From NCBI RefSeq assembly GCF_028898845.1, contig NZ_CP118574.1, forward strand, positions 1,054,001-1,118,000: a stretch of 64,000 bases of DNA, read 5' to 3'. A model generated the notes under the pieces. It ran no database searches, was not told where the DNA came from, and was given only the letters and a program-made list of their open reading frames with translations. Shown here piece after piece: positions 44,230-51,907 of this stretch (positions are counted from its first letter, which is position 1; the number at the start of each line of letters is the position of its first letter). The DNA comes from Streptomyces sp. WZ-12 (GTDB lineage: Bacteria; Actinomycetota; Actinomycetes; Streptomycetales; Streptomycetaceae). A program made the position numbers and the translations under genes.

Positions 44230-44259
44230 TTGACAGTGCGGATTGGACTAGGCCAATAT
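44230..44259 (+). promoter_or_regulatory. GH3 promoter overlapped by dre palindrome TTGGACTAGGCCAA
   Basis: TTGACA at 44230-44235 and CAATAT at 44254-44259 form a promoter with an 18-base spacer. The palindrome TTGGACTAGGCCAA (44243-44256) occupies the spacer and the -10 region, so a bound repressor would block RNA polymerase. Confidence 0.7.
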
Positions 44260-44262
44260 CCG

Positions 44263-44277
44263 CTGGTCTGTACCAAC
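44263..44277 (+). promoter_or_regulatory. Second dre-like site CTGGTCTGTACCAAC
   Basis: TGGT-CTGT-ACCA (44264-44275) is a palindrome just downstream of the -10 box of the GH3 promoter. Together with the overlapping site at 44243-44256 it makes a double operator. Confidence 0.6.
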
Positions 44278-44320
44278 AACCTCTGATCGATGCCTCGCCC
44301 CACAACGGAAGGCCCCGTCG

Positions 44321-45859
44321 ATGTCCTCCACCACGCACAGCAAGGAGTTGCGACGACTCGCTCTCTCCGTCCTCCAGCCGGGCTTCGTGGGCACCGAGGC
44401 GCCGGACTGGGTCCTGCGCGCCATCGGTGACGGACTGTCATCCGTCGTGCTCTTCGCCCGGAACATCGCCTCGGCCGAGCAGGTCGCCCGACTGGCCGCT
44501 CAACTCCGCGCCGAGAACCCGGCATTGATCATCGCGATCGACGAGGAGGCCGGGGACGTCACCCGGCTGGAATCCGCGACCGGCGCCACCCGGCCCGGCA
44601 ACCTCGCCCTCGGCACCGTGGACGACCCGGAGCTGACCGAGGCCGTCGCCCGCGACCTGGGGCACCAACTGCGCGCCGCCGGCGTGAGCCTGGACTACGC
44701 GCCCAGCGTGGACGTCAACTCCAACCCCGACAACCCCATCATCGGCGTCCGCTCGTTCGGCGCCGATCCCGCGCGGGTCTCCCGCCACGCCACGGCCTGG
44801 ATCCGGGGCCTACAGTCGGCCGGCGTGGCCGCCTGCGCCAAGCACTTCCCCGGGCACGGGGACGTCGCCGTCGACTCCCACCACGGCCTGCCCCGTTACG
44901 ACGCGAGCCCGGACGAGATCGCCGCGCAGGCGCTGCCGCCCTTCCGGGCGGCGGTGGCGGCGGGCGTGGGCGCGGTGATGAGCGGCCACCTCCTGGTGCC
45001 CGCCCACGACGCCGACCTCCCGGCCACCCTGAGCCCCCGACTCCTCAACGACCTGCTCCGCAAGGAACTCGGCTTCGAGGGGCTGATCGTCACCGACGCC
45101 ATCGAGATGGGCGCCGTCGCGGACCGCTACGGCATCGGAGGCGCCGCGGTCCGGGCCGTCGCCGCCGGCGCGGATGCGGTCTGCGTCGGCGGGGAGAACG
45201 CCGACGAGGCCACCGTGGCCCGCCTGGTCGAGGCGCTCACCACCGCCTCGTCCGGCGGCGAACGCGCCGCGGAGCGCCTCGAAGAGGCCGCCGAACGGGT
45301 CCGGGCGTTCGCCGCGTGGTCCCGGGCGCTGGGTCGCAGCGCCCCGGTGGACCCCGTCAACCGGGACATCGGCTTCGTCGCCGCCCGCCGCGCCATCCGG
45401 CTGCGCGGCGCCGCGGCCGCCGCCCTCCCCCTGGCCGCTCCCCCGCACGTGGTGGAGCTGGTGCCCTCGACCAACCTCGCCATCGGCAAGGAGACGCCGT
45501 GGGGCGTCGGCGCACCGCTGCGGGAACGGCTGCCCGGCACCACCTTCGTCCGGGTCCCGCATCAGCAACTCGCCGACCGGCCGGCGGTGTTGGCCGACCA
45601 CGCGCTGGCCCCCGCCGCCGGGCGCCCGCTGGTCGTCGTCGTCCGGGACGCCGCCCGGCACGCGTGGATGGGCCGCGCGCTGGTCGAGCTCACCGCGGCC
45701 CGCCCGGATGCCGTCGTGGTCGAGATGGGCCTGCCGGGCGGCTCGCTTCCCGGAGCCGTGCAGGTCCTCACGCACGGCGCGACGGCCGCCTCCGGCGTCG
45801 CCGCGGCGGAGGTGCTGGCGGGCGGCCGCCCGGGACGGGCCGCGGCGGTCTCCGGCTAG
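44321..45859 (+). CDS. GH3 beta-N-acetylglucosaminidase (NagZ-like)
   Basis: 512 residues of glycoside hydrolase family 3. The NagZ-type motif KHFPGHGDVAVDSHHGLPRY (174 onwards) carries the His that replaces the usual acid/base, and VTDAIEM gives nucleophile D259. The C-terminal 180 residues form a second alpha/beta domain, as in longer actinobacterial members. No signal peptide is present, so it probably cleaves imported chito-oligosaccharides or muropeptides in the cytosol. DasR-type operators at its promoter link it to GlcNAc metabolism. Confidence 0.9.
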   Translation: MSSTTHSKELRRLALSVLQPGFVGTEAPDWVLRAIGDGLSSVVLFARNIASAEQVARLAAQLRAENPALIIAIDEEAGDVTRLESATGATRPGNLALGTVDDPELTEAVARDLGHQLRAAGVSLDYAPSVDVNSNPDNPIIGVRSFGADPARVSRHATAWIRGLQSAGVAACAKHFPGHGDVAVDSHHGLPRYDASPDEIAAQALPPFRAAVAAGVGAVMSGHLLVPAHDADLPATLSPRLLNDLLRKELGFEGLIVTDAIEMGAVADRYGIGGAAVRAVAAGADAVCVGGENADEATVARLVEALTTASSGGERAAERLEEAAERVRAFAAWSRALGRSAPVDPVNRDIGFVAARRAIRLRGAAAAALPLAAPPHVVELVPSTNLAIGKETPWGVGAPLRERLPGTTFVRVPHQQLADRPAVLADHALAPAAGRPLVVVVRDAARHAWMGRALVELTAARPDAVVVEMGLPGGSLPGAVQVLTHGATAASGVAAAEVLAGGRPGRAAAVSG

Positions 45860-45949
45860 GGCGCACCGGCACCGTCGTCGTGGGCGGCGCCCGACGGCCT
45901 CGGCGCGCAAAGCGCCCAACCGGCCGCCGCCCGGGGCCCGTTCGCCGGT

Positions 45950-46483
45950 TCAGGCGTCGCGCCGTTGGGCGGCCTCGGTGAGGGTCCTGAGGACGGCCGG
46001 GGGCAGGCCCAGGTGGTGACCGACCCAGGCGGGGTCGCGGCCGTGATCCAACAGGATCCAGGCGGTGTGCAGTTGCTCCAGGTCGGGGGCGCCGGGGGCG
46101 GCGAGCAGGGGGCGGAGTTCCTGGAGCGGGAAGCCCTCCAGGGCTTTGGCGTCGAACCAGCCCTCGGGCCCCGCCCTTGGGGGCGCGGGGTGGTGGACCT
46201 CGTGGCTAGGGGCGTGCCGCAGCTTCCAGATCGCCCGGAACAGCACGAGCACCACGACCACGACGGCGACGAGCGCGCCGCTGAGGGCCGGTTGCACATG
46301 GGGCGGCGCCACGCGCAGCACGGTGACCACGGCCGCACCCCCGGCGATGACGACCAGCACCGCGGTGAGCTCGGGGCTCCAACGACGCGGCGCCTCCCGC
46401 TGGTTCGGCGCGGTGCGCGCGGGGTGGTGTCCCTCGGCGTTGCCGGGGCGGTGGCGGAGGCGGGGTGCGGGCATGTCGCTCAT
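45950..46483 (-). CDS. Small membrane partner of Nramp 1
   Basis: 177 residues with two adjacent helices (about 38-58 TAVLVVIAGGAAVVTVL and 66-86 ALSGALVAVVVVVLVLFRAI), a short His-rich segment (SHEVHHP) and a soluble C-terminal domain. Residues 139-177 (LHTAWILLDHGRDPAWVGHH then LGLPPAVLRTLTEAA) resemble the end of the small protein next to the second Nramp gene. Its ATG overlaps the Nramp stop (46480-46483), so the two are translated together. A regulatory or structural subunit of the transporter is a reasonable guess; the function is unknown. Confidence 0.7.
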   Translation of the reverse strand: MSDMPAPRLRHRPGNAEGHHPARTAPNQREAPRRWSPELTAVLVVIAGGAAVVTVLRVAPPHVQPALSGALVAVVVVVLVLFRAIWKLRHAPSHEVHHPAPPRAGPEGWFDAKALEGFPLQELRPLLAAPGAPDLEQLHTAWILLDHGRDPAWVGHHLGLPPAVLRTLTEAAQRRDA

Positions 46484-48324
46484 CCGATCTGAATGGCCTT
46501 GACCAAGAGCAGCAGGGCGGCGATCACCAGATAGCCGCGGAGCAGTCCCATGCCCAGCTTCAGGCCCGGCGACCAGACGACGGGTTCGAGGAGGGCGAGC
46601 GGCGGCATCCGCCAACTCTCGCGGTCGGCGCGGGAGACCACGGCGGTGGGCGGCCGCCCCCGGCGGGCGAGGCGGAGCCAGGCGGTGGCGCCGAGGAGCC
46701 CGACGCCGAGGGCGCCGGCCGCCCACAGGCCGACCTTCAGGGCGTTCAGGGACGGGAAGAGGGTGGTGGCGACGAGGATGCCGGAGAGCGCCAGCAGAAC
46801 CACGATGATCAGGGCGGCCACCGCGTTGAGCCAGCGCGGGTTGGTCCACGGGCCCAGCACGGCGCGGTCGTTGCAGAGCAGCAGCAGGAAGGTGCTGGCC
46901 GAGGGCAGCAGCAGTCCGGCCAGGGCCTGGACGGCGGTGGTGATCAGGCCCAGGGGCGCGCCGGGCAGCAGCACGACGGCGGCGGCGACCAGCACCATGC
47001 CGGTGTAGCTGGCGTAGAACCCCTTGGCCTCGCGGAAGCTGCGGTGCAGGGAGTGGCTGCGGTTGAAGACGTCGCCGAAGGCGTAGCTGGTGGCCAGCGT
47101 GACGGCGGCCGCGCCGATGATCGAGGCGTCCAGCAGCACGATGGCGAACAACGCGCCCAGGACGCGGCTGTGCGCGCCCAGGGCGTCGGCGACGCCGAGC
47201 GCGTCGGTGAAGTGGCCGGCCGCGCCGGTCCCGCGGACCGCGTAGTCGGCGACGATGACGATGGCGATGGCACCGCCGACCACGAAGAGGGAACCGAGGA
47301 CCGTGTCGGCGCGCTCGTGGCCGATGAACCGCGGCGTGATGCGCTTGTCGATGATGTTGGACTGCTGGAAGAACAGTTGCCAGGGGGCCACCGTGGTGCC
47401 GACGATCGCGATGATCAACAGGACCGCGAGCGGGGTGAAGCCGCCCTGGACGCCGGGCACCACCAGGTGGTAGGCGGCGTCCCCGAAGCGCGGGTGGGAC
47501 AGCAGGGCCAGCGGCACCAGCAGCAGGCTGACGGTGATGAAGGCCAGCATCGCCCGTTCCCAGCGGCGGAAGCTGCCGGTCGCGGTGATCCCCACCAGGA
47601 GGCAGGCGGAGACCGGCACCGCGACGTACTTGCTGATGCCGAAGTAGCCGAGGGCCAGGGAGACTCCGATGAACTCGGTGACGATGGTGAGGACGTTCAG
47701 CACGAACAGGTCGACGACGCTGAACCAGCCCCAGAACCTGCCGAACCGCTCCAGGATCAGCCGCGCGTGACCGACCCCGGTGACGGCGCCGAGCCGCACC
47801 ACCATCTCCTGGTTGACGATCAGCACGGGGACGAGCAGCAGCAGGACCCACAGCAGGCTGTACCCGTGGTTCTGGCCGGCCTGGGCGTAAGTGGCGACGC
47901 CGCCCGCGTCGTTGTCGCCGACCATCACCACCAGTCCGGGGCCGACGATCGCCAGGAAGGTGAGCAGGCGGCGCTTGAGGCTGCGCCCGAGGTCGGCGTC
48001 GTCGGCGCGGATGCGACCGAGGGCGCCTTCGATGTCGTCGTCGCGGGTGGTGCGCGGAGCGCGCGCGGGGCCGGTGGGCGAGCGCGGCCGTCGGGACGCG
48101 TCGGCCCTGGTCCGCGTCGGCGGTGGGCGGGCCCCGGGCGCCGGAGTGGGGCGGCCGGGGTGCGGGCCCGCGGGCGGGGTGGCGGGGCCGGCGCCGCGTT
48201 CGGGCGGTGGGGCCTGCGGGTTGGGGGGCGGGGGTGGTTCGGGCGTTCGGCGCGGTCCGGGCCGTGGGGCCGGTCCCGTGGGGCGCGGTGGCCGCTCAGG
48301 CCGCCGCGGTGCTCCGCCCGTCAC
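46480..48324 (-). CDS. Nramp-fold divalent metal transporter 1 with non-canonical metal motifs
   Basis: 614 residues. A Pro/Arg-rich cytosolic tail of about 95 residues is followed by a short segment DDDIEGALGRIRADDADLGR and 11-12 helices of the Nramp (MntH) fold. The helix-1 metal motif DPGN is replaced by DNDAG (137-141), and the helix-6 MPHN motif by APWQ (313-316, in GTTVAPWQLFFQQS). Loss of the methionine that favours transition metals is typical of Nramp-related magnesium transporters. The GTG start overlaps the stop of the MgtE-N/CBS gene (48321-48324), which also points to Mg2+. It overlaps the small membrane partner downstream. Confidence 0.85.
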   Translation of the reverse strand: MTGGAPRRPERPPRPTGPAPRPGPRRTPEPPPPPNPQAPPPERGAGPATPPAGPHPGRPTPAPGARPPPTRTRADASRRPRSPTGPARAPRTTRDDDIEGALGRIRADDADLGRSLKRRLLTFLAIVGPGLVVMVGDNDAGGVATYAQAGQNHGYSLLWVLLLLVPVLIVNQEMVVRLGAVTGVGHARLILERFGRFWGWFSVVDLFVLNVLTIVTEFIGVSLALGYFGISKYVAVPVSACLLVGITATGSFRRWERAMLAFITVSLLLVPLALLSHPRFGDAAYHLVVPGVQGGFTPLAVLLIIAIVGTTVAPWQLFFQQSNIIDKRITPRFIGHERADTVLGSLFVVGGAIAIVIVADYAVRGTGAAGHFTDALGVADALGAHSRVLGALFAIVLLDASIIGAAAVTLATSYAFGDVFNRSHSLHRSFREAKGFYASYTGMVLVAAAVVLLPGAPLGLITTAVQALAGLLLPSASTFLLLLCNDRAVLGPWTNPRWLNAVAALIIVVLLALSGILVATTLFPSLNALKVGLWAAGALGVGLLGATAWLRLARRGRPPTAVVSRADRESWRMPPLALLEPVVWSPGLKLGMGLLRGYLVIAALLLLVKAIQIG

Positions 48325-49652
48325 GGCCGTTCCCGCTGCTGGGGCGCGATCGCGGTGCGGTGCACGGCCGGTGCCGGCGCCGGCTCCCGACGCCGCCAGT
48401 CCTCCGGCAGCATCGCTTCCAGCACGTCGTCGACGGTGATCAGGCCCAGCAGGACCTCGCTCTCGTCCACGACGGGCAGGGTGGTCAGGTTGTAGTCGGC
48501 CATCAGCAGCGCGACGTCCACCAGGTCGGTGTCGGGCCGCACCCGGACCGGGTCCGGCTCGCTCACCTCGCCCAACGTCGCCTGCGGATCGGCCTGGAGC
48601 AGCTCCACCAGGCGCACCGCGGCGACCAGCCGTCCCTCGTCGTCCGTCGCGTAGGCACTGGTCAGGGCCTCGGGTTGGAGGTGGCGGGAGTGGTGCAGCG
48701 CGGTGACGGCCGCGGCGATGCGGGTCCCGGCGGGCAGCGCCAGGAAGTCCATCGCCATCAGCCCGCCCGCGGTGTCGGGGTTGAAGCCGAGCAGGGTCTT
48801 GACCTTGCTGCGCTGGGCCGGCGGCAGCAGGTCCAACACGCGGCGCCGGCGGGGCTGCGGCAGGTCCTCCAGCGCATCGGCGGCGTCGTCGGCCCGCATC
48901 CGGCCGAGCACCGCGGCGATCTCCTGGTCGCTGCGGGTGCCGAGGAGCCGGGTGGCCCGCTCCTCCTCCAACTCCTCGAAGACGTCCGCCTCCAGCTCCG
49001 GGTCCTGGTGGACGCGGCCGAGGATCTCGCGCTCCTCGTCCTTGGAGGCGTCTTCGAGCAGATCGGCGATCTCCGCGGGACGCAGGCCGCGCATCCGCGT
49101 CGTCGGGCGGCGGGCAAGGACGCTGCCGCGGTGTCCGATCAGCGGCTCGAAGCCCTTCCAGTCCCGGCAGCGGTTCTCGCGGCGGTGGCCGGCCAGGCGC
49201 CGCAACGGGCCGCGGGGGCGGCGGGTGTCGAGCCCGGAGAGCAGCCAGCGGCCGTTGCGGCGGGCCAGTTCGACGTCGGAGGCGCGCACCAGCCGGGCCT
49301 TGGCCACGTCGATCAGCCGGTGGCCGAGCACATCGGCGCGCAACAACACCTCCCCCTCGCGGCGGCGGAACGGCCGCAGGTCCAACTTGGCGCTCTCCAG
49401 CCGGACCTGGCCGCCCCCGTCGAACGACGTCAACTGCTCGACGGGGACGAACAGCTCGCGGCGGCCGACCCGGACCACCAGCCCGGTCACCTCCGGGTAG
49501 TCCGTGCCGCGCAGCCGCACGATGACATCGGCCAGCCGCCCGAGCGTCCGCCCCCGGCGGTCGGCGACGGGGCGCCGAACCAGCGCGGAGAGACGCAGCG
49601 GCGCCGGCCGTTGCTCGGCGGGCGGCCCGGAGGAAAGGGGGCTGACGGCCAT
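48321..49652 (-). CDS. PRC-barrel / MgtE-N / CBS protein without a channel domain
   Basis: 443 residues. One or two PRC-barrel-like domains occupy about 18-145 (TLGRLADVIVRLRGTDYPEV). An MgtE N-terminal superhelix follows (about 186-285: LRPAEIADLLEDASKDEERE, ALEDLPQPRRRRVLDLLPP). A pair of CBS domains completes it (about 295-415: TAGGLMAMDFLALPAGT, TTLPVVDESEVLLGLITVDD). In MgtE these are the Mg2+-sensing cytosolic domains in front of a five-helix pore; here the pore is absent and the next gene, overlapping by GTGA, is an Nramp-fold transporter. The two proteins may work as a split sensor and transporter. The start lies in a leader with a strong hairpin. Confidence 0.85.
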   Translation of the reverse strand: MAVSPLSSGPPAEQRPAPLRLSALVRRPVADRRGRTLGRLADVIVRLRGTDYPEVTGLVVRVGRRELFVPVEQLTSFDGGGQVRLESAKLDLRPFRRREGEVLLRADVLGHRLIDVAKARLVRASDVELARRNGRWLLSGLDTRRPRGPLRRLAGHRRENRCRDWKGFEPLIGHRGSVLARRPTTRMRGLRPAEIADLLEDASKDEEREILGRVHQDPELEADVFEELEEERATRLLGTRSDQEIAAVLGRMRADDAADALEDLPQPRRRRVLDLLPPAQRSKVKTLLGFNPDTAGGLMAMDFLALPAGTRIAAAVTALHHSRHLQPEALTSAYATDDEGRLVAAVRLVELLQADPQATLGEVSEPDPVRVRPDTDLVDVALLMADYNLTTLPVVDESEVLLGLITVDDVLEAMLPEDWRRREPAPAPAVHRTAIAPQQRERP

Positions 49653-49850
49653 GGCTCTGCCCTGCCCTGGGGTGCGGTCGGGGCGGCGTCGCCGCCGTCG
49701 CGTCAACGGCACACCACGACGCCTCCCCCTCCATCTTGCGAGGTGTCCGGGCCCGGCGCGAGACCTCTCGGCGCCGGGCCGCTGCGGCGTGCACGGAGCG
49801 GCGTGCGACGGTGACTCCCCGCTGGTTTCCCGGTAACTCCCTGCGTTTAT
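49653..49850 (-). promoter_or_regulatory. Structured 5' leader of the MgtE-N/Nramp operon
   Basis: About 200 bases of leader with no upstream gene. GGCCCGGCGC (49750-49759) pairs exactly with GCGCCGGGCC (49771-49780) across an 11-base loop, a strong terminator-like hairpin about 100 bases before the start codon. Upstream of it, the minus strand reads GGGAGTTACCGGG and GCGGGGAGTCACC. Attenuation by a metal-responsive RNA is possible, but I could not match a known M-box or yybP-ykoY consensus. Confidence 0.35.
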
Positions 49851-49866
49851 TTGCATACGAATGCAA
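49851..49866. promoter_or_regulatory. Inverted repeat TTGCAT-ACGA-ATGCAA
   Basis: Perfect 6-bp arms around a 4-base centre, AT-rich, about 200 bases before the MgtE-N/CBS start and 240 before the divergent ABC transporter. The TTGC...GCAA form is similar to Nur and other Fur-family boxes of Streptomyces (tTGCaa-N5-ttGCAA), though the spacing is one base shorter. A related TTGC-N8-GCAA occurs at 57485-57500. Confidence 0.5.
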
Positions 49867-50106
49867 CAAGCGGCAGACTTTGCGCGGTATTTCCGCGGCA
49901 CGCACACGAGGAAGGGAGGCGGCCGTGAGCGGCGAACCTCATAGTCCCGGCTGTCTTCCGGGCAGCGCCTGACCTCCCTGTCCCCTTCCCCAACTCTTCG
50001 TCCTCGTTGCCGGCGCCGACGTTCTCGCGCGCGCCGGTGACCGTTCTGTCGTGGTCCGGCTGTGCCATCGTCGGTCCGCAGACCGTCGTGCACCGGGGGG
50101 TGTCCC

Positions 50107-51864
50107 GTGACGTTTCCGTCGTTGTCCGCCGTGTCCCGCGCCTCGTTGCCCGCCCGGGTGGCCGGGCGGCTGGCCCGCATGCCGTGGATGGACGTGGCGG
50201 TGGCCGCGGCGGTGCTGGTGGGGATGTATCTGTTGCTGCGGGCCGGCGGCACGGGGACGCCGGTGTCGTTCGACCCGTCCCATGTCGTCGCGGTGGACAC
50301 CGATCCCGCGAAGCTGCCGTACTACGCGGCGCGGAGCCTGCTGCGGATGTTCGCCGCGCTGGCGGCCGCGGTCACCTTCGCCGTGGGGTACGCCTATGCC
50401 GCGGCGCGCAGCCGGCGGCTGGAGCGGGTGTTGATCCCGGCGTTGGACATCCTCCAGTCCATACCGGTGCTCGGCTTCCTGACGGTGGCGGTGGCCGGAT
50501 TCGTCTCGCTCTTCCCCGGCTCGACCCTCGGCCTGGAGTGCGCCTCGGTCTTCGCGATCTTCACGTCGCAGGCGTGGAACATGGCCTTCGGCTTCTACCA
50601 CGCACTGATCACGCTGCCGCGCGAGTTGGACGAGGTCTCCCGCTCGCTCCGCTTCACCCGCTGGATGCGGTTCTGGCGGATCGAGCTGCCGGCCGGCGCG
50701 ATCGGCCTGGTGTGGAACGGCATGATGAGCTTCGGTGGCGGCTGGTTCTTCCTGGTCGCCTCCGAGGGCATCAGCGTCGCCGGCCACAGCTACCCGCTGC
50801 CCGGCGTGGGCTCGTTCGCCGGCACCGCCATCGCCGACGGGGACCTGGGCAAGGTCGGCTGGGCGGTGGCCACCATGGCGGTCATGGTGACGGCGGTGAA
50901 CCTCGTCTTCTGGCGCCCGCTGACCGCCTGGGCGGAGCGGTTCAAGAACGAGCAGTCCGAGGCCACCGACGTGCACCGCTCGCTGGTGCTGAACCTGCTG
51001 CGCCGCTCGCCCTGGCCGCGCCGGTGGGGCCGACTGCTGCGCCCGTTGGGCGAGTTGCTGGGCCGGGCGGGGCGCATCCTGGGCACCGACGATCCGCCGC
51101 TGGCGGGCCGCCGGGCCCAACGGCGCACCGGCGACCTGGTCTTCGCGGTGGCGGCCGGTGGGCTGATCGTCTGGGGGCTGGCCGATCTGCTGGGCTACCT
51201 CCACCACCGCACCGGCCTCGGCGTCTTCGTCGAGCCGCTGCTGCTGGGGCTGGCCACGCTGGCCCGCGTGGTGCTGCTGGTCGCGGTGGCCACGGTGGTG
51301 TGGGTACCGATCGGCGTGAAGATCGGCTTCTCGCCGCGACTGGCCCGGATCGCCCAACCGCTGGTCCAACTGCTGGCCAGCTTCCCCGCCAACTTCCTCT
51401 TCCCGCTGGCGACCTGGTTCTTCCTGCGGACCGGGCTGTCCCTGAACGTCGGCGGGGTGCTGCTGATGGCGCTGGGCGCCCAGTGGTACATCCTCTTCAA
51501 CACCATCGCGGGCGCCGCCGCCATCCCCGCCGACCTCCGCGAGGCCATGGACGACCTCGGCGTCCGCGGCTGGCAGCGCTGGCGCCGCCTGATCATCCCG
51601 GGCATCTTCCCCTCGTACGTCACCGGCGCGCTCACCGCCTCCGGCGGCGCCTGGAACGCCTCGATCGTCTCCGAGGTCGTCACCTTCGGCGGCACCTCGC
51701 TCTCCGCCACCGGCCTGGGCGCCTACGTCTTCCGGGCCACCGCCGAGGGCAACTACCCGCATCTGCTCGCCGGCGTCGCGGTGATGGCCGCCTATGTCGT
51801 CGCCCTCAACCGGCTGCTGTGGCGCAGGCTCTACCGCCTCGCCGAGGCCCGCTACGCGCTCTGA
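50107..51864 (+). CDS. ABC transporter permease with two fused BPD domains
   Basis: 585 residues with two tandem binding-protein-dependent permease domains: about 70-270 (EAA-type loop LPRELDEVSRSLRFTRWMRF) and about 355-575 (IPADLREAMDDLGVRGWQRW, then RRLIIPGIFPSY). Sequence and layout are of the nitrate/sulfonate/taurine group (SsuC/TauC). Single-domain permeases normally dimerise; this protein supplies both halves. The GTG at 50107 has GGGGG about 6 bases upstream. The ATPase gene follows after 43 bases. No binding-protein gene is near, so the substrate is open. Confidence 0.88.
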   Translation: MTFPSLSAVSRASLPARVAGRLARMPWMDVAVAAAVLVGMYLLLRAGGTGTPVSFDPSHVVAVDTDPAKLPYYAARSLLRMFAALAAAVTFAVGYAYAAARSRRLERVLIPALDILQSIPVLGFLTVAVAGFVSLFPGSTLGLECASVFAIFTSQAWNMAFGFYHALITLPRELDEVSRSLRFTRWMRFWRIELPAGAIGLVWNGMMSFGGGWFFLVASEGISVAGHSYPLPGVGSFAGTAIADGDLGKVGWAVATMAVMVTAVNLVFWRPLTAWAERFKNEQSEATDVHRSLVLNLLRRSPWPRRWGRLLRPLGELLGRAGRILGTDDPPLAGRRAQRRTGDLVFAVAAGGLIVWGLADLLGYLHHRTGLGVFVEPLLLGLATLARVVLLVAVATVVWVPIGVKIGFSPRLARIAQPLVQLLASFPANFLFPLATWFFLRTGLSLNVGGVLLMALGAQWYILFNTIAGAAAIPADLREAMDDLGVRGWQRWRRLIIPGIFPSYVTGALTASGGAWNASIVSEVVTFGGTSLSATGLGAYVFRATAEGNYPHLLAGVAVMAAYVVALNRLLWRRLYRLAEARYAL

Positions 51865-51907
51865 CCCCCGCCCGACGAGACACCCGCCCGACGAAAGGAG
51901 CCGCGCC

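Larger units (their letters stand above)
43806..44320. other. Divergent control region of the PhyH operon and GH3 gene
   Basis: 515 bases without a gene. It carries three TGGNCTAG-type palindromes (44056-44072, 44243-44256, 44263-44277) and one clear promoter at 44230-44259, listed separately. The part from 43806 to 44050 shows no strong signal. Confidence 0.7.

Noticed and set aside
49653..49860. An M-box or manganese (yybP-ykoY) riboswitch
   Set aside because: Only isolated GGGGAG and GGAAAC-like strings match; the conserved cores could not be aligned by eye. It is left as an unassigned structured leader.
46480..49905. A 1141-codon minus-strand frame joining Nramp with the region of the MgtE-N gene
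   Set aside because: Its first half is out-of-frame MgtE-N/CBS coding sequence. The GTG at 48324, overlapping the upstream stop, is a sufficient start for the Nramp gene.
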